A DNA stretch of 64,000 nucleotides from Desulfatitalea tepidiphila (lineage in GTDB: Bacteria; Desulfobacterota; Desulfobacteria; Desulfobacterales; Desulfosarcinaceae), in NCBI RefSeq assembly GCF_001293685.1, contig NZ_BCAG01000007.1:119064-183063 (forward strand), given 5' to 3'. Both the position numbers and the translations under genes were made by a program. How positions within the stretch are numbered: position 1 is the stretch's first letter; every line of letters starts with the position of its first letter. Shown here one piece after another: positions 10,501-19,417 of the stretch. The notes beneath the pieces were generated by a model, which was not told the origin of the DNA, did no database searches, and was given only the letters and a program-made list of their open reading frames with translations.

Positions 10501-11972
10501 GCACCCACGAACCCCTGTTCCAGGAGACCATCCGCGAGGCCGGGCTGAACAAATACCTGTTCGAGATGGCCAACATCCGCGACCAGAACACCTGGGTCCA
10601 CATGAACAACCCCCAGAAGGCCACGGAAAAGGCCAAGGACCTGGTGCGCATGGCCGTGGCCAAGGCCGCCTACGTGGAGCCCCTGCACCAGGTCAGCCTG
10701 GATGTGCAGCAAGCCGGACTGGTGATCGGCGGCGGCGTGGCCGGCATGGAAGCGGCCCTGGGGTTCGCGGACCAGGGGTTCCAGACCTACCTGGTGGAGC
10801 GTTCCGACCGGCTGGGAGGCAATGCCCTGTGGCTGCGGGCTACCTGGCAGGGTGAACCCGTCAAACCCTATCTGGAGGCACTAATCGATCGGGTGACCCG
10901 CCACGACAAGATCCGCCTCTTCCTGAACAGCGAGGTGATCGAAACCACGGGCATCCTCGGAAATTTCAACTCGACCATCGCCGTGGCCGGCGACCGCATG
11001 ACCACGGTGGCCATCGATCACGGGGTGACCGTTCTGGCCACCGGCGGCAAGGAGTATACGCCTACCGAGTACATGTACGGCCAGCATCCCGATATCCTGA
11101 CCCACAAGGAGATGGACGAGGCCATGACCGCCGGCGACGCGCGCATCGGCGCCGCCGAGAGCGCCGTATTCATCCAGTGCGTGGGATCACGCACCCCCGA
11201 GCGGCCTTCGTGCAGCCGCATCTGCTGCACCCACAGCGTCAAATCGGCCATCGCCCTCAAAGAACAGAAACCGGAGATGAATGTCTTCATCCTCTACCGC
11301 GACGTGCGCACCTACGGCTTCCGCGAGGATCTGTACCGCAAGGCCCGTGAAAAGGGCGTGATCTTCATCCGCTTCGATCTGGAAGCGGCACCCCAGGTGA
11401 GGGTGGACTGCAACACCTTGAGCGTCACCGTCAAAGATCACATCCTGGGCCGGCCCATCGAGCTCAACCCGGATCTGCTCATTCTGGCCACGGCCGTTCT
11501 GCCCAACGCCAACAAGGACGTCTTCGAACTGTTCAAGGTGACCGCCAATGCCGAGGGGTTCCTGGTCGAAGCCCATGCCAAGCTGCGACCGGTGGACTTT
11601 TCATCGGAAGGCATCTTCATGGCCGGCCTGGCTCACTATCCCAAATCCATCGATGAAACCATCGCCCAGGCCCAGGCCGCCGTGTCGCGTGCCTCCACCA
11701 TCCTGAGCAAGGACCACATCTGGGTGGGCGGCGTCATTGCCGTGGTCGACCCCGACCGCTGCGCGGTCTGCCTGACCTGCGTGCGCACCTGTCCCTACCA
11801 TGTGCCATATATCGGCAAGGAGGGCTATGCGGTCATCGATGCGGCCGGATGTCAGGGCTGCGGCATGTGCGTCTCCGAATGCCCGGGCAAGGCCATCACG
11901 CTGAAACACTTTACCGATCAGCAGTTGATCGCCAAAACCGATGCCCTGTTTGCCGAATGCCTCGCGCGGTAG
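7509..11972 (+). CDS. hdrA: Giant HdrA-type FAD/iron-sulfur protein with an inserted GltD/NfnB-like module
   Basis: Predicted 1487 residues, more than twice an ordinary HdrA (about 650). Order: an HdrA-like FAD fold (VVGGGIAG near residue 20, SMCVISPKL), a [4Fe-4S] motif CTACGECAKVCP near 117, then an inserted glutamate-synthase beta-subunit-like unit (cysteine-rich start APCKATCPAH about 167, FAD motif GSGPAG about 262, NAD(P)H motif GGGNVAID about 395), return to HdrA sequence with CLKCGICSECYQC near 628, and from about 925 a complete HdrA (VCNCGINIGG, GGGVAGMEAA) ending in two ferredoxin motifs (CAVCLTCVRTCP, CQGCGMCVSECP). HdrA flavins bifurcate electrons; the insert suggests pyridine nucleotide as one partner. 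The start was chosen at the ATG preceded by AGGGGA. It heads an operon with mvhD, metV and metF, implying a role in methylene-tetrahydrofolate reduction. Confidence 0.9.
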   Translation: MQSEKPSDEKKSVVGSVMVVGGGIAGIQASLDLADSGYLVKMVESKSAIGGVMAQLDKTFPTNDCSMCVISPKLVEAGRHLNIDLFTTTEVEKVEGEAGNFKVTLLQRPRYIELDKCTACGECAKVCPIDVPNTFDEGLRERKAAFKLYPQGMPSAYAIDKRGTAPCKATCPAHVSIQGYIALINDGRYKEALKLFKQDHPFPGVCGRVCHHPCEGQCTRNDVDQPLAIRELHRFLADYERSSGETYVPEIKEEKRGEKIAVIGSGPAGLTAAYYLTLKGYPVTIFEKLPEPGGMMRVGIPEYRLPRDILAAEIDTIRQMGVEIKCGVAFGQDVTFDSLKKEGFKACFMAIGLHGGRRLGVENEDAAGVLQGVDFLRDAAMGKEVNIGEEVIVVGGGNVAIDVALTAKRKGAKKVTLICLEKREEMPAWEHEIQEALESEIEIVNSFGPKNFFIDKNKKVSGIEFKTCTAVFDENRRFNPQYDDNACQPFFGDTVIIAIGQSTDTTGLKEQGVVLSRPGGLEADRLTLQTPMEWVFAGGDAFYGPKSVVEAVACGKEAAESIHRYVNGLDLKEGREKTWEFVKPETAYEEKKARVPVRCLDPAARECNFMEVSFGYDEEEAKLEAERCLKCGICSECYQCVEACLAKAVNHNMLPKRTEVEVGSIILAPGFTPYDPSKHEYYSYANHPNVVTALEFERILSASGPFQGHLMRPSDHKEPEKIAWLQCIGSRDINKCDHSYCSAVCCMYAAKQTVIAKEHSDKDLDTAIFFMDMRTYGKDFERYYMRCKDEKGVRFVRSRVHTIDPVEGDNLRLRYVNEEGELIEELFDMVVLSVGLAPNEDAIRLAGTLGVELNGHKFAKTKDLAPVATNREGIFVCGVFQGPKDIPQSVMEASAAAAAAAKNLAEARGTLIRAKQLPPELDVSEQAPRVGVFVCNCGINIGGVADVPAVREYAKTLPHVVHVEDNLFTCSQDTQDKMKEVIKELGINRVVVASCSPRTHEPLFQETIREAGLNKYLFEMANIRDQNTWVHMNNPQKATEKAKDLVRMAVAKAAYVEPLHQVSLDVQQAGLVIGGGVAGMEAALGFADQGFQTYLVERSDRLGGNALWLRATWQGEPVKPYLEALIDRVTRHDKIRLFLNSEVIETTGILGNFNSTIAVAGDRMTTVAIDHGVTVLATGGKEYTPTEYMYGQHPDILTHKEMDEAMTAGDARIGAAESAVFIQCVGSRTPERPSCSRICCTHSVKSAIALKEQKPEMNVFILYRDVRTYGFREDLYRKAREKGVIFIRFDLEAAPQVRVDCNTLSVTVKDHILGRPIELNPDLLILATAVLPNANKDVFELFKVTANAEGFLVEAHAKLRPVDFSSEGIFMAGLAHYPKSIDETIAQAQAAVSRASTILSKDHIWVGGVIAVVDPDRCAVCLTCVRTCPYHVPYIGKEGYAVIDAAGCQGCGMCVSECPGKAITLKHFTDQQLIAKTDALFAECLAR

Positions 11973-12054
11973 TAATGAATGACAAGGCGAAAATACCCCA
12001 TGGGCATGGATGGTCCATGGGCCACTCATCACCAACAAGGGAAAGGAAGAGGCT

Positions 12055-12483
12055 ATGAGTACAACCTACGAGCCACAAATTGTCGCCTACTGCTGCAAGT
12101 ACTGCGCCTACGCAGCCGGCGATCTGGCGGGTTCCATGCGGCTCAACTATCCGTCCAACGTCAAAGTGATCCAGGTGCCCTGCACCGGCCGCGTGGATAT
12201 TCTGCACCTGCTGCGGGCCATCGAGGACGGTGCCGACGCCGTCTATGTGGCCGGGTGAATGGAGGGTGAATGTCATTTCCTGGAAGGAAATCTCAAAGCC
12301 CGCCGCAAAGTCGAATATGTGAAACGAACCTTGAAACAACTCAACATGGACGAGGGACGCGTGGAGATGTTCAATCTCTCCTCGGCCCAGGGTCCGCGGT
12401 TTGCCGAAATCGCAACCGAAATGACCGAAAGGGCCAAAACGCTTGGACCGAGTCCGCTCAATCCGTGTGTGGAAAAAGTGTAA
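12055..12483 (+). CDS. mvhD: MvhD-like [2Fe-2S] subunit, selenocysteine-containing
   Basis: One 142-residue protein read through an in-frame TGA at 12256-12258 (codon 68). The part before the TGA (YCCKYCAYAAGDLAG, then VPCTGRVDILHLLRA, GADAVYVAG) and after it (MEGECHFLEGNLKAR) together form a complete MvhD; the TGA sits exactly where family members have the cysteine of GC-x-E-G-x-C-H-Y. A hairpin just downstream fits a bacterial SECIS. Remaining cluster ligand candidates are C13, C14, C17, C43 and C73. MvhD links HdrA to an electron donor or acceptor module. It follows hdrA after 82 bases with a GGAAGAGG ribosome site. A conventional gene caller would report two fragments. Confidence 0.88.
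12256..12295 (+). promoter_or_regulatory. Selenocysteine UGA and SECIS-like hairpin in mvhD
   Basis: The TGA at 12256-12258 is followed by a 6-base stem ATTTCC (12275-12280) / GGAAAT (12286-12291) with loop TGGAA. The loop lies about 23-27 bases after the UGA, which is the spacing needed for SelB in bacterial SECIS elements. The fold is inferred by eye. Confidence 0.65.
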
Positions 12484-12560
12484 AACGTTAAGTGTTTAAG
12501 TTTGAAGTGAAGGAAGAGATCGATCGGGCAGGTGCGGCTCATTTATATAATGGACATCGT

Positions 12561-12620
12561 AAGGGCTGGGTTTGTCCCCGCCCGTGCGGCAGTACCAATG
12601 CCTTGAGTAAACGAAAAGGC
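12561..12620. repeat. Dispersed GC hairpin repeat family 3, copy 1
   Basis: In the mvhD-metV gap, GGGCTGGGTTTGTCCCCGCCCGT is an imperfect GC hairpin followed by a tail ending in CCTTGAGTAAACGA. The same order, hairpin plus a tail ending CCTTAAGCAAACGA, occurs at 33060-33113. It lies inside an apparent operon, so it is probably transcribed between mvhD and metV. Confidence 0.5.
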
Positions 12621-12643
12621 AAACCGGCAAAACGAGGTGAATC

Positions 12644-13312
12644 ATGATAGTTGCTGACCGAAAACCCCTGGAGGAGCTCCAGGCAATGATCGAGCCGTAC
12701 AACAAAATTATGTTGGTCGGCTGCAAAGGATGCGTGACGGTGTGCAACGTCGGCGGGCTGAAGGAGGTCCAGATCCTGGCCTCCACGCTGCGGATCGCGC
12801 GCAAGGCCGCGGGACGGCCCGTCCAGATCGAAGAGCGCGTGCTCGAACGCCAATGCGACCCCGAGTATGTGGAGCAGCTGCGCGACAATTGCGATCAATT
12901 CGAGGCGGTGCTCTCCATGGCCTGTGGGGTAGGCCCCCAGTTTCTCTCCGAAGCGTTCCCCAGCCAGCGTTTCTTCCCCACCGTAAACACCACCTTCATG
13001 GGCGGTGCCACCCAACACGGCATCTGGGAAGAGCGCTGCGCCGGGTGCGGCAATTGCATCACCCACTGGTTCGACGGCATGTGCCCCATCGCACGCTGTT
13101 CCAAGAGCCTGCAGCACGGCCCCTGCGGGGGAAGCAACCACGGAAAGTGCGAAGTCTCCAAAGACATCGACTGCATCTGGGACCTGATCGTGCGCAAGAA
13201 AATCGAACAGGGACGCCTCGACGATCTGCGCAAGTACTGGGCGGCCAAGGATTGGCGCACGGCCCGTGACGGCGGCCCGCGCAAAAGCGTAAGGGAGGAG
13301 TTGGTAAAATGA
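12644..13312 (+). CDS. metV: MetV, iron-sulfur/zinc partner of methylene-tetrahydrofolate reductase
   Basis: Predicted 222 residues, rich in cysteine. The N-terminal part has GCKGCVTVCNVGG (about residues 26-38); the C-terminal part has CAGCGNCITHWFDGMCP, ARCSKS and HGPCGGSNHGKCE (about 126-170). This is the MetV / methylene-tetrahydrofolate reductase C-terminal domain that partners MetF in acetogens and sulfate reducers and carries electrons to the MetF flavin. GAGGTG precedes the ATG. The stop overlaps the metF start by 4 bases. Confidence 0.88.
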   Translation: MIVADRKPLEELQAMIEPYNKIMLVGCKGCVTVCNVGGLKEVQILASTLRIARKAAGRPVQIEERVLERQCDPEYVEQLRDNCDQFEAVLSMACGVGPQFLSEAFPSQRFFPTVNTTFMGGATQHGIWEERCAGCGNCITHWFDGMCPIARCSKSLQHGPCGGSNHGKCEVSKDIDCIWDLIVRKKIEQGRLDDLRKYWAAKDWRTARDGGPRKSVREELVK

Positions 13313-14250
13313 GCGACAACGGCTTTAAATCCGGAAGCAACCTGGAGAAAGTGCTCAAGGCCGGCCACTTCGCCTTTACCGGTGAATGCGGCCCTCCCAA
13401 GGGCGCCAACCTGAAGCATTTGAACGAAAAGATGTCGCCCTTGCGCGGTGTGGTCGATGCCATCAACGTCACCGACAACCAGACCGCCGTGGTACGCATG
13501 TCCAGCAAGGCGGCCAGCGCCCTGATGGTCCAGGCCGGCCTGGAACCCAATTTTCAGATGGTGTGCCGCGACCGCAACCGCATCGCCATGCAAAGCGACA
13601 TCCTGGGCGCATATGCCCTGGGCATCCGCAACATGCTCTGCCTCTCCGGCGACCACCAGAAGTTCGGCAACCATCCCGAGGCGAAAAACGTCTACGACCT
13701 GGACAGCATGCAGCTCATCGCCCTGGTCAAGCAGATGCGCGACGAAGGTAAATTCCTCAACGGCGAGGATATCGACGAGCCGCCCCGGATGTTCATCGGG
13801 GCCGCCAGCAACCCGTTTGCCGAACCCACCGACTTCCGCGTCTACCGGCTGGCCAACAAGATCGACGCGGGCGCCGATTTCATCCAGACCCAGTGCATCT
13901 ACAACATGCCGCGTTTCCGCGAATTCATGAAACGGGCGGTGGACATGGGCCTGGCCGAGCGCGCCTACATCCTGGCCGGCGTCACACCCATGAAGAGCGC
14001 CGGTATGGCCAAGTACATGGCCAAGTTCGTGCCCGGCATGGATGTGCCGGCCGAGCTGATCAAGCGCCTGGAAGGCGCCGGCAAGGGCAAGATGGCCGAA
14101 GAGGGCATCAAGTTCGCCATCGAGCAGATCGAGGAGTTCAAGGAGATGGAGGGCGTGGCCGGCGTGCATTTCATGGCCATCGAGTGGGAACACAAGGTCC
14201 CCGAAATCGCCGAACGGGCCGGCATGCTGCCCAGACCCAAGGTCGATTAG
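13309..14250 (+). CDS. metF: 5,10-methylenetetrahydrofolate reductase
   Basis: Predicted 313 residues with the (beta-alpha)8 flavoprotein fold of MetF: FTGECGPPKGAN at about residues 23-34, the DAINVTDNQTAVVRMS strand-loop near 50, LCLSGDHQKFGNHP near 108, and QTQCIYNMPRFREFM near 195. It reduces methylene-tetrahydrofolate to methyl-tetrahydrofolate, a step of the methyl branch of the Wood-Ljungdahl pathway. In acetogens MetVF can associate with Hdr and MvhD proteins; the gene order here predicts the same complex. GGAGG precedes the start, which overlaps the metV stop. Confidence 0.93.
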   Translation: MSDNGFKSGSNLEKVLKAGHFAFTGECGPPKGANLKHLNEKMSPLRGVVDAINVTDNQTAVVRMSSKAASALMVQAGLEPNFQMVCRDRNRIAMQSDILGAYALGIRNMLCLSGDHQKFGNHPEAKNVYDLDSMQLIALVKQMRDEGKFLNGEDIDEPPRMFIGAASNPFAEPTDFRVYRLANKIDAGADFIQTQCIYNMPRFREFMKRAVDMGLAERAYILAGVTPMKSAGMAKYMAKFVPGMDVPAELIKRLEGAGKGKMAEEGIKFAIEQIEEFKEMEGVAGVHFMAIEWEHKVPEIAERAGMLPRPKVD

Positions 14251-14346
14251 CATCGTAAACCAGCACATCCCGTGAACCCGGCCTCGTCCCCCGCGGCCGC
14301 ATGTTGTGGTGTCTACATCGATGGGTGCCTGAAAAATTGATTGCCG

Positions 14347-14471
14347 GACGGCGCCGTAGAAAGTTCAAGATCAAGGCGCGCGACATTCCGTGCCCTGCGG
14401 CGTACCGGCCGTGCGCCGCACACGCCACGAGATGAGCGCAACGCAGGTATTGGGCTTTATACGGTGCCGTC
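14347..14471. repeat. Dispersed palindromic repeat family 2, copy 1
   Basis: A 125-base element with terminal inverted repeats (GACGGCGCCGTA at one end, ACGGTGCCGTC at the other). The interior has TTCAAGATCAAGGCGCGCGA and GATGAGCGCAACGCAG. The reverse complement of 48247-48371 aligns with it over the same 125-base length. It lies between metF and the response regulator; no coding potential is evident. Confidence 0.75.
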
Positions 14472-14532
14472 TCACGACGGACGGACCGGCCGCCGGGCCA
14501 ACCATGGTTCCGTCCAAGCGTGGATATACCCC

Positions 14533-14922
14533 ATGAACGTGAAAAAAAGGATATTGGTGGTGGATGACGAGCCCGACCATTGCGCCCTGGTCCAGCGCAT
14601 CCTGGAAAGGGCCGGGTTCGAAGTGGAGGTGGCCTACGACGGGCGCGAGTGCCTGCAGAAAGTCAAGGCCAACCCGCCGGATGCCATCGTGCTCGACGTG
14701 GTCATGCCGGAACTCGACGGCCTAGTCGTCTGCAGGACACTGAAAAACGACAAGGCTTACTGCCACATCCCCATCATGATGCTTACCGCCGAAACCTCGC
14801 CGGTCACATCCACCCGCTTTTCCCGGGATCGCGGCACCTACGCGGAGGCCGACGAATTTCTGGCCAAACCGGCATCCGCCGAAGAGATCACCCGCACCCT
14901 GAACCATCTGCTCGACCGGTAG
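14533..14922 (+). CDS. Single-domain response regulator (CheY-like)
   Basis: Predicted 129 residues consisting of one receiver domain: acidic pocket VVDDEPD near residue 10, phospho-acceptor aspartate in AIVLDVVMPELDG (about residue 57), and the lysine of FLAKPAS (about 112). There is no output domain, so it should act by protein contact or phosphorelay. The open frame extends upstream through repeat copy 1, but the receiver fold starts at this ATG. The hybrid histidine kinase follows on the same strand after 143 bases. Confidence 0.88.
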   Translation: MNVKKRILVVDDEPDHCALVQRILERAGFEVEVAYDGRECLQKVKANPPDAIVLDVVMPELDGLVVCRTLKNDKAYCHIPIMMLTAETSPVTSTRFSRDRGTYAEADEFLAKPASAEEITRTLNHLLDR

Positions 14923-15065
14923 CCTGTTCCGACTCAACTCCGGCCTTGAAACCCCACCTCCAGACCCTGCCTTCAGACCCTGCCTTCAAACATTGATTCG
15001 AAACCGCTGGAATAGTATGGTGGAAACCGACCCCTGTATTGGCACCCGTTTCGAAAGGCGCTGCC

Positions 15066-17786
15066 ATGCCGAGCATCGAATACAAAACCACCGGCCACGA
15101 AAAATTCACGCCCGCCCAGATCGGACACTTCATCCTCGGCGTGCCCTTTCTGCGCAACCTGCTGCTGGCCTTCCTCTTCGTGGCACTGCTCTTTCCCCTG
15201 TACAGCTGGCTCTACCTGACCCCCGCCTACCGGGACCTGCTCACCCTCAGGAGCGAAGACGAGGCCCACCGCACAGCCCTCCACCTGATGCGCAAGCTGA
15301 AGATCGGCACGCTGCCCCTGAACGAGGCGATTCATCAATCCGACATGCAGGCCGCCGTGGCGGAACTGAAGGCCGACTTTCAGCTGCGCAAGCTCAAGCT
15401 GTTCGACTCCGAAGGCCTGGTCCTGTTCTCCACCGATCCGGCGGAAGTGGGCACGGTCAATCGCCACCCCTTCTTCACCGAAAAGGTGGCCCGGGGCCGG
15501 ATCCATTCCCACCTGGTCAGCGCCGGGCATGCCACGCTGGAAGAAGAAAAGGCCGCCGTGGACATGGTGGAGATCTACGTGCCCATGATCCTCGACGGCA
15601 CCTTCATGGGCGCCTTCGAGATTTACTACGACGTCACCGAGGCCCAGGCCCAGCTCTCGCTGCTGCAACGACGCAGCAATCTCACCATGATCTTCATCGC
15701 CGCCGGCCTGCTGACCATCGCCGGGGTGGTGCTCTACCAGGCCGGCCGGACCATGCTCGCCCACCGGGAAACGGACCGGGCCCTTGCCGAGGCCAGCCAG
15801 GACCTGGAGAAGCGGGTCGACGAACGCACCCGCGCCCTCATCGCGTCGCACACGGCCCTGGGCATGAGCGAATCGCGCTATCGCACCCTCGTGGAGACCA
15901 TCCCCCACGGCATCCGGGAAATCGATCCCGGGGGCATCATCACCTTCGTCAATCCTGCCCACGGCAAACTCTACGGCTACAGCGAAGAGGAACTGATCGG
16001 CCGGTCCATGTTCGATCTGACCGCCGAGGAGGAAGAGCGCCGGCGTCTCAAGGCGCACCTGGCCCAACTGATCGCCCGGCAGCCGCGTCCGAGCCCCTGG
16101 CTCGGCCGGGACCGCACCAAGGACGGCCGCCGCATCGATGTGCAGGTGGACTGGCGCTACAAACGGGACGCCAACGGCCAGGTGATCGGCCTGACCATGA
16201 TCCTCTCGGACATCACCCACCGCACCAAGGCCGAAAAGGCCCTCCTGGACAACATCGCCTTTCTCAACACCCTCATCGACACCATCCCCAACCCCGTCTT
16301 TTACAAGGATGAGCAGGGCGCGTTTCTCGGCTGCAACATCGCCTATGCCCAGACCATCGGGCTGCCCAAGGAGGCGATTCTCGGCCGGCGGCTCGTGGAT
16401 CTGGACGGCATCAATTTCAAGAAGCGGGCCGCCGACTTTCATGGCCAGGACATGCTGCTCATCTCCTCCCCCGGCATCCGGACCCAGGAGGAGCGCCTCA
16501 CCCTGGCCGACGGCCGGACCCGCGACTTCATGATCTACAAGGCCACCTTTCACAATATCGAAGGCCAGGTGGCCGGCATGGTGGGCATCATGGCCGACAT
16601 CACCGAGCGCACCGAGGCCGATCAGCGGCGCCAACTGCTCGAACGCCAGCTCCTGCAGGCCCAGAAAATGGAGGCCCTGGGCACCCTGGCCGGCGGCATC
16701 GCCCACGATTTCAACAACATCCTGGCGGCCATCATCGGCTACACCCAACTCGTCTTCACCGACACCCCCCCGGACAGCGAAGCGCACGGCCATCTGAACC
16801 GGGTGCTCGAGGCCGGCGACCGGGCCAGCCAACTGGTCAAACAGATCCTCACCTTCAGCCGCCGCAGCGACATGGAGCCCTCCCCGATCCAGATCAAGAC
16901 CATCGTCAAGGAGGTGCTCAAACTGGTGCGCGCCACCCTGCCGGTCACCATAGAAATCGTCCAGCAGATCAAGAGCGACGCCTCGATCATGGCCGATCCG
17001 GTCCAGATCCACCAGGTGATGATGAACCTGTGCGCCAACGCCGGCTACGCCATGCGCGCCAACGGCGGCAAACTCGCCGTGACCCTGGAAGATACCATGG
17101 TGGATGACGACTTTGCCCGGCGGCACGCCGACATCAACCCCGGCCCCTACCTGCGCCTCACGGTCCAGGACACCGGCTCGGGCATCGCCCCCGAACACCT
17201 CGACCGCATCTTCGACCCCTTCTTCACCACCAAACCCAAGGGCGAGGGCACCGGCATGGGGCTGTCCGTGGTTCACGGCATCGTGGCCGCGCTGCACGGT
17301 GCGATCACGGTGGAGAGCGCACCAAACAAGGGCGCTCGCTTCGACCTCTACTTCCCGGTCGTCGAAGGAAAACAGCCGGCCGTCTCCTACCCCACCGCCG
17401 GCAAGCTGCCCACGGGCAAGGAGCGCATTCTCTTCGTGGATGACGAAGTGTTCCAGACCGACATGTTCCGTCACATGCTGGGCCTGCTGGGCTACAAGGT
17501 CGATACCTGCAACAGCGGCGCCGAGGCCCTGGCGAGCTTCCGCCAGAGCCCCGACGCCTTCGACCTGGTGGTCACCGACATGATCATGCCCGAAATGACC
17601 GGCGACCACCTGGCCCGGGCCCTGCTCGAACTGAGACCCGACCTGCCCATCATCCTGTGCACTGGCTACAGCGACAACATGACCGAAGAAAAGGCCCTGG
17701 CCATGGGCATCCGAGCCTTCGCCCTCAAGCCGCTGACCATGGAAAGATTGTCGGTACTGATCCGGGAAGTGCTGGATCGGGAGTAA
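15066..17786 (+). CDS. Membrane-bound hybrid sensor histidine kinase
   Basis: Predicted 906 residues. Order: transmembrane helix (about 35-55), extracytoplasmic sensor region of about 140 residues, second helix ([17 protein letters not shown], about 210-228), coiled coil, two PAS domains (about 275-390 and 395-515), HisKA/HATPase of the AHDFNN type ([19 protein letters not shown] about 535, [16 protein letters not shown]-box GTGMGLSV) and a C-terminal receiver ([19 protein letters not shown]). A TTG start 27 bases upstream is possible; the ATG has AAAGG at suitable distance. The neighbouring single-domain regulator could receive its phosphate. The signal is not predictable. Confidence 0.9.
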   Translation: MPSIEYKTTGHEKFTPAQIGHFILGVPFLRNLLLAFLFVALLFPLYSWLYLTPAYRDLLTLRSEDEAHRTALHLMRKLKIGTLPLNEAIHQSDMQAAVAELKADFQLRKLKLFDSEGLVLFSTDPAEVGTVNRHPFFTEKVARGRIHSHLVSAGHATLEEEKAAVDMVEIYVPMILDGTFMGAFEIYYDVTEAQAQLSLLQRRSNLTMIFIAAGLLTIAGVVLYQAGRTMLAHRETDRALAEASQDLEKRVDERTRALIASHTALGMSESRYRTLVETIPHGIREIDPGGIITFVNPAHGKLYGYSEEELIGRSMFDLTAEEEERRRLKAHLAQLIARQPRPSPWLGRDRTKDGRRIDVQVDWRYKRDANGQVIGLTMILSDITHRTKAEKALLDNIAFLNTLIDTIPNPVFYKDEQGAFLGCNIAYAQTIGLPKEAILGRRLVDLDGINFKKRAADFHGQDMLLISSPGIRTQEERLTLADGRTRDFMIYKATFHNIEGQVAGMVGIMADITERTEADQRRQLLERQLLQAQKMEALGTLAGGIAHDFNNILAAIIGYTQLVFTDTPPDSEAHGHLNRVLEAGDRASQLVKQILTFSRRSDMEPSPIQIKTIVKEVLKLVRATLPVTIEIVQQIKSDASIMADPVQIHQVMMNLCANAGYAMRANGGKLAVTLEDTMVDDDFARRHADINPGPYLRLTVQDTGSGIAPEHLDRIFDPFFTTKPKGEGTGMGLSVVHGIVAALHGAITVESAPNKGARFDLYFPVVEGKQPAVSYPTAGKLPTGKERILFVDDEVFQTDMFRHMLGLLGYKVDTCNSGAEALASFRQSPDAFDLVVTDMIMPEMTGDHLARALLELRPDLPIILCTGYSDNMTEEKALAMGIRAFALKPLTMERLSVLIREVLDRE

Positions 17787-17849
17787 AATAGCTCGCCCCA
17801 ATCGAGCGCATCACGCCCGGTCGCCGGATTTACATGAAGAAAAAGCGCC

Positions 17850-18667
17850 GGGTCAGGCGTCCGAAGGCACTCTTTCCAATCAGGAAAAAGCGTCTCGTGA
17901 TCCTTATCGCCCTTGGCCGCCCGCAGTGTGACACAGCCGCGATTAAAATCCAGGTCCTTTACCCTGAGCCGCACGGCTTCGTTGAGGCGCAGTCCGCCAG
18001 CATAGATAAGCCGGATCATCAATAGGTGGAGGCCTCTCATGTTGTTGAAAATCAACTGAACTTCCTCGGGCGTCAGCACCACGGGCAGCCGCTGTTTCGG
18101 TCGGGCGCGCACCGACAGCCACAAGTGTCCGATATCCTGATTTAATACCCTGCGGAAAAAGAACAGGATAGCATTGAAAGCTTGATTTTGAGTGCTCTTT
18201 GCAACCTTGCGCTCAACAGCAAGATAGGATAGGAAGTTAATCACACTTCCGGAATCCAGTTGCCAGGGTGATGTACCATTCAGAAACGAATAGAAAGCAC
18301 GCATCCAGGTGAGTTAGGTTTGTTCGGTTCTATAGGACAGATGCTTGAACCGCATGGCTCTGACCATTTGATCGATGGCCTGCTGCCATTCCCGACCAGC
18401 CGGCATCGAACGTGGCGCATCCGACTTGGCAGGCTTGCTCAGGAAATAGTGATACAGATTGATCGCTTTTTTAGCTTGGCTCACCTGCCAGTCCTGGTGA
18501 ATGGAAGATATTTGCTTCAAATATCCAAGAATCGCATCTTGATCGATAGGCTGGCCAACTGGTTGTCGGCAAAAATGGTAACAATCCAAACCCCATTTAA
18601 GATAGAAGGGCGCCACATGCGGCGCAACCGCCCTGTTTTTTGCTAAAAAGTCTTTGAATCGATTCAT
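17850..18667 (-). pseudogene. intI: Broken integron-type tyrosine recombinase (IntI-like)
   Basis: Two collinear frames in the same phase, separated by one in-frame TAA (18314-18316): an N-terminal SAM-like half ending KHLSYRTEQT and a continuing part starting LTWMRAFYSFLNGTSPW. The sequence matches integron integrases, where a sense codon (usually tyrosine) lies at the stop. The catalytic half keeps the first active-site arginine (YAGGLRLNEAVRLRVKDLDF) but ends after GDKDHETLFPDW, so the IntI-specific insert, the HxxR box and the nucleophilic tyrosine are missing. Homology fades near 17850-17880, just before the end of the kinase gene. The integrase points away from the cassette genes, as in real integrons. 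Confidence 0.85.
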
Positions 18668-18949
18668 CGTTACGATATCAGATTTTACATATTCAATCGG
18701 TCCACTATACAGTGGATATTTACGATTTCATTTGAAGGGACGAGCCAAACACGGTTCAGAAACCGTTCCATTAAACGGCAGGATGAAATTTTCTTATGGT
18801 TATCTGATGTTACCTTTTGTTTCAACTCTTTTTTCCGAACAAGGGCTTCGGGATGTAGCATGGCGTATAATTCAGTGGATCACATGGAATTCATCAAAAA
18901 CGATCAACGCAACTAATATTAAAGTTAGCCAGAAATTAGCGGAAACACG
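18668..18949 (+). other. Integron leader: probable attI and cassette promoter region
   Basis: The spacer between the integrase remnant and the first cassette gene. A short open frame covers it, but its composition is not protein-like and I do not call it. GTTAGCC at 18924-18930 resembles the integron core site (GTTRRRY); cutting after its G would place the first cassette start at 18925, 25 bases before its gene. This is attI or a first-cassette boundary by position only. Confidence 0.45.
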
Positions 18950-19417
18950 ATGATCGCTCGCATTTCCACCCGTTTCGAGTGCTCGGAAGACGAACTCTGG
19001 CAGAAGCTCATTGAGCCGAGGTCGCTTCAGTTCGTCGCCTCACCCATCCTGAGCTTCCTGCCCACTGAGAAAGGCGTCCTCGCTGGGGAGTGGCAGGTCG
19101 GGCCGGTGTACCCGTTGAAGCTGTATTTCTTGAAAGTAATCCCGCTGGGGCGGCATACCATTCGGTTGGTGAAGCTCGACAATGCCACGAATACTATCGA
19201 GAGTCGGGAGAGCGGCTTGCTGGCGCGGGTGTGGAATCACACCATCTCGTTTCGAGAGACGGCGCCGGGTGTCGTGACCTATGCAGATGAGATTGAAATC
19301 CAGGCAGGGCTGCTCACGCCGGTCATATGGTTGTTCGCCCAGCTGTTCTATCGGCACCGGCAACGGCGCTGGAAGGTCCTGGTAACCCTGCGAAAAGCAG
19401 GCAGAACAAGAGGCTAA
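18950..19417 (+). CDS. Cassette-borne SRPBCC-like hypothetical protein
   Basis: Predicted 155 residues. The beginning (ARISTRFECSEDELWQKLIEPRSLQFVASPIL) and alternating beta pattern with a C-terminal long helix (PVIWLFAQLFYRHRQRRWKVL) fit the START/SRPBCC ligand-binding fold, a frequent type in environmental integron cassettes. The stop codon lies within the first repeat of an attC site, typical of a compact cassette. No close function can be named. Confidence 0.65.
   Translation: MIARISTRFECSEDELWQKLIEPRSLQFVASPILSFLPTEKGVLAGEWQVGPVYPLKLYFLKVIPLGRHTIRLVKLDNATNTIESRESGLLARVWNHTISFRETAPGVVTYADEIEIQAGLLTPVIWLFAQLFYRHRQRRWKVLVTLRKAGRTRG

Noticed and set aside
12010..12258. A stand-alone truncated 67-residue MvhD ending at TGA
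   Set aside because: The conserved second half continues in frame directly after the TGA; the gene is better read as one selenoprotein.
14923..15065. Tandem AGACCCTGCCTTC repeat between response regulator and kinase
   Set aside because: Only two short copies; more likely replication slippage than a functional array.
14973..17801. A 942-codon open frame antisense to the hybrid histidine kinase
   Set aside because: Low-complexity His/Gly/Gln/Val-rich translation without domains; an artefact of GC-rich codon use on the opposite strand of a real gene.
18654..18953. A 99-codon frame in the integron leader
   Set aside because: It spans the presumed attI and promoter region, has no ribosome site and no protein-like pattern.
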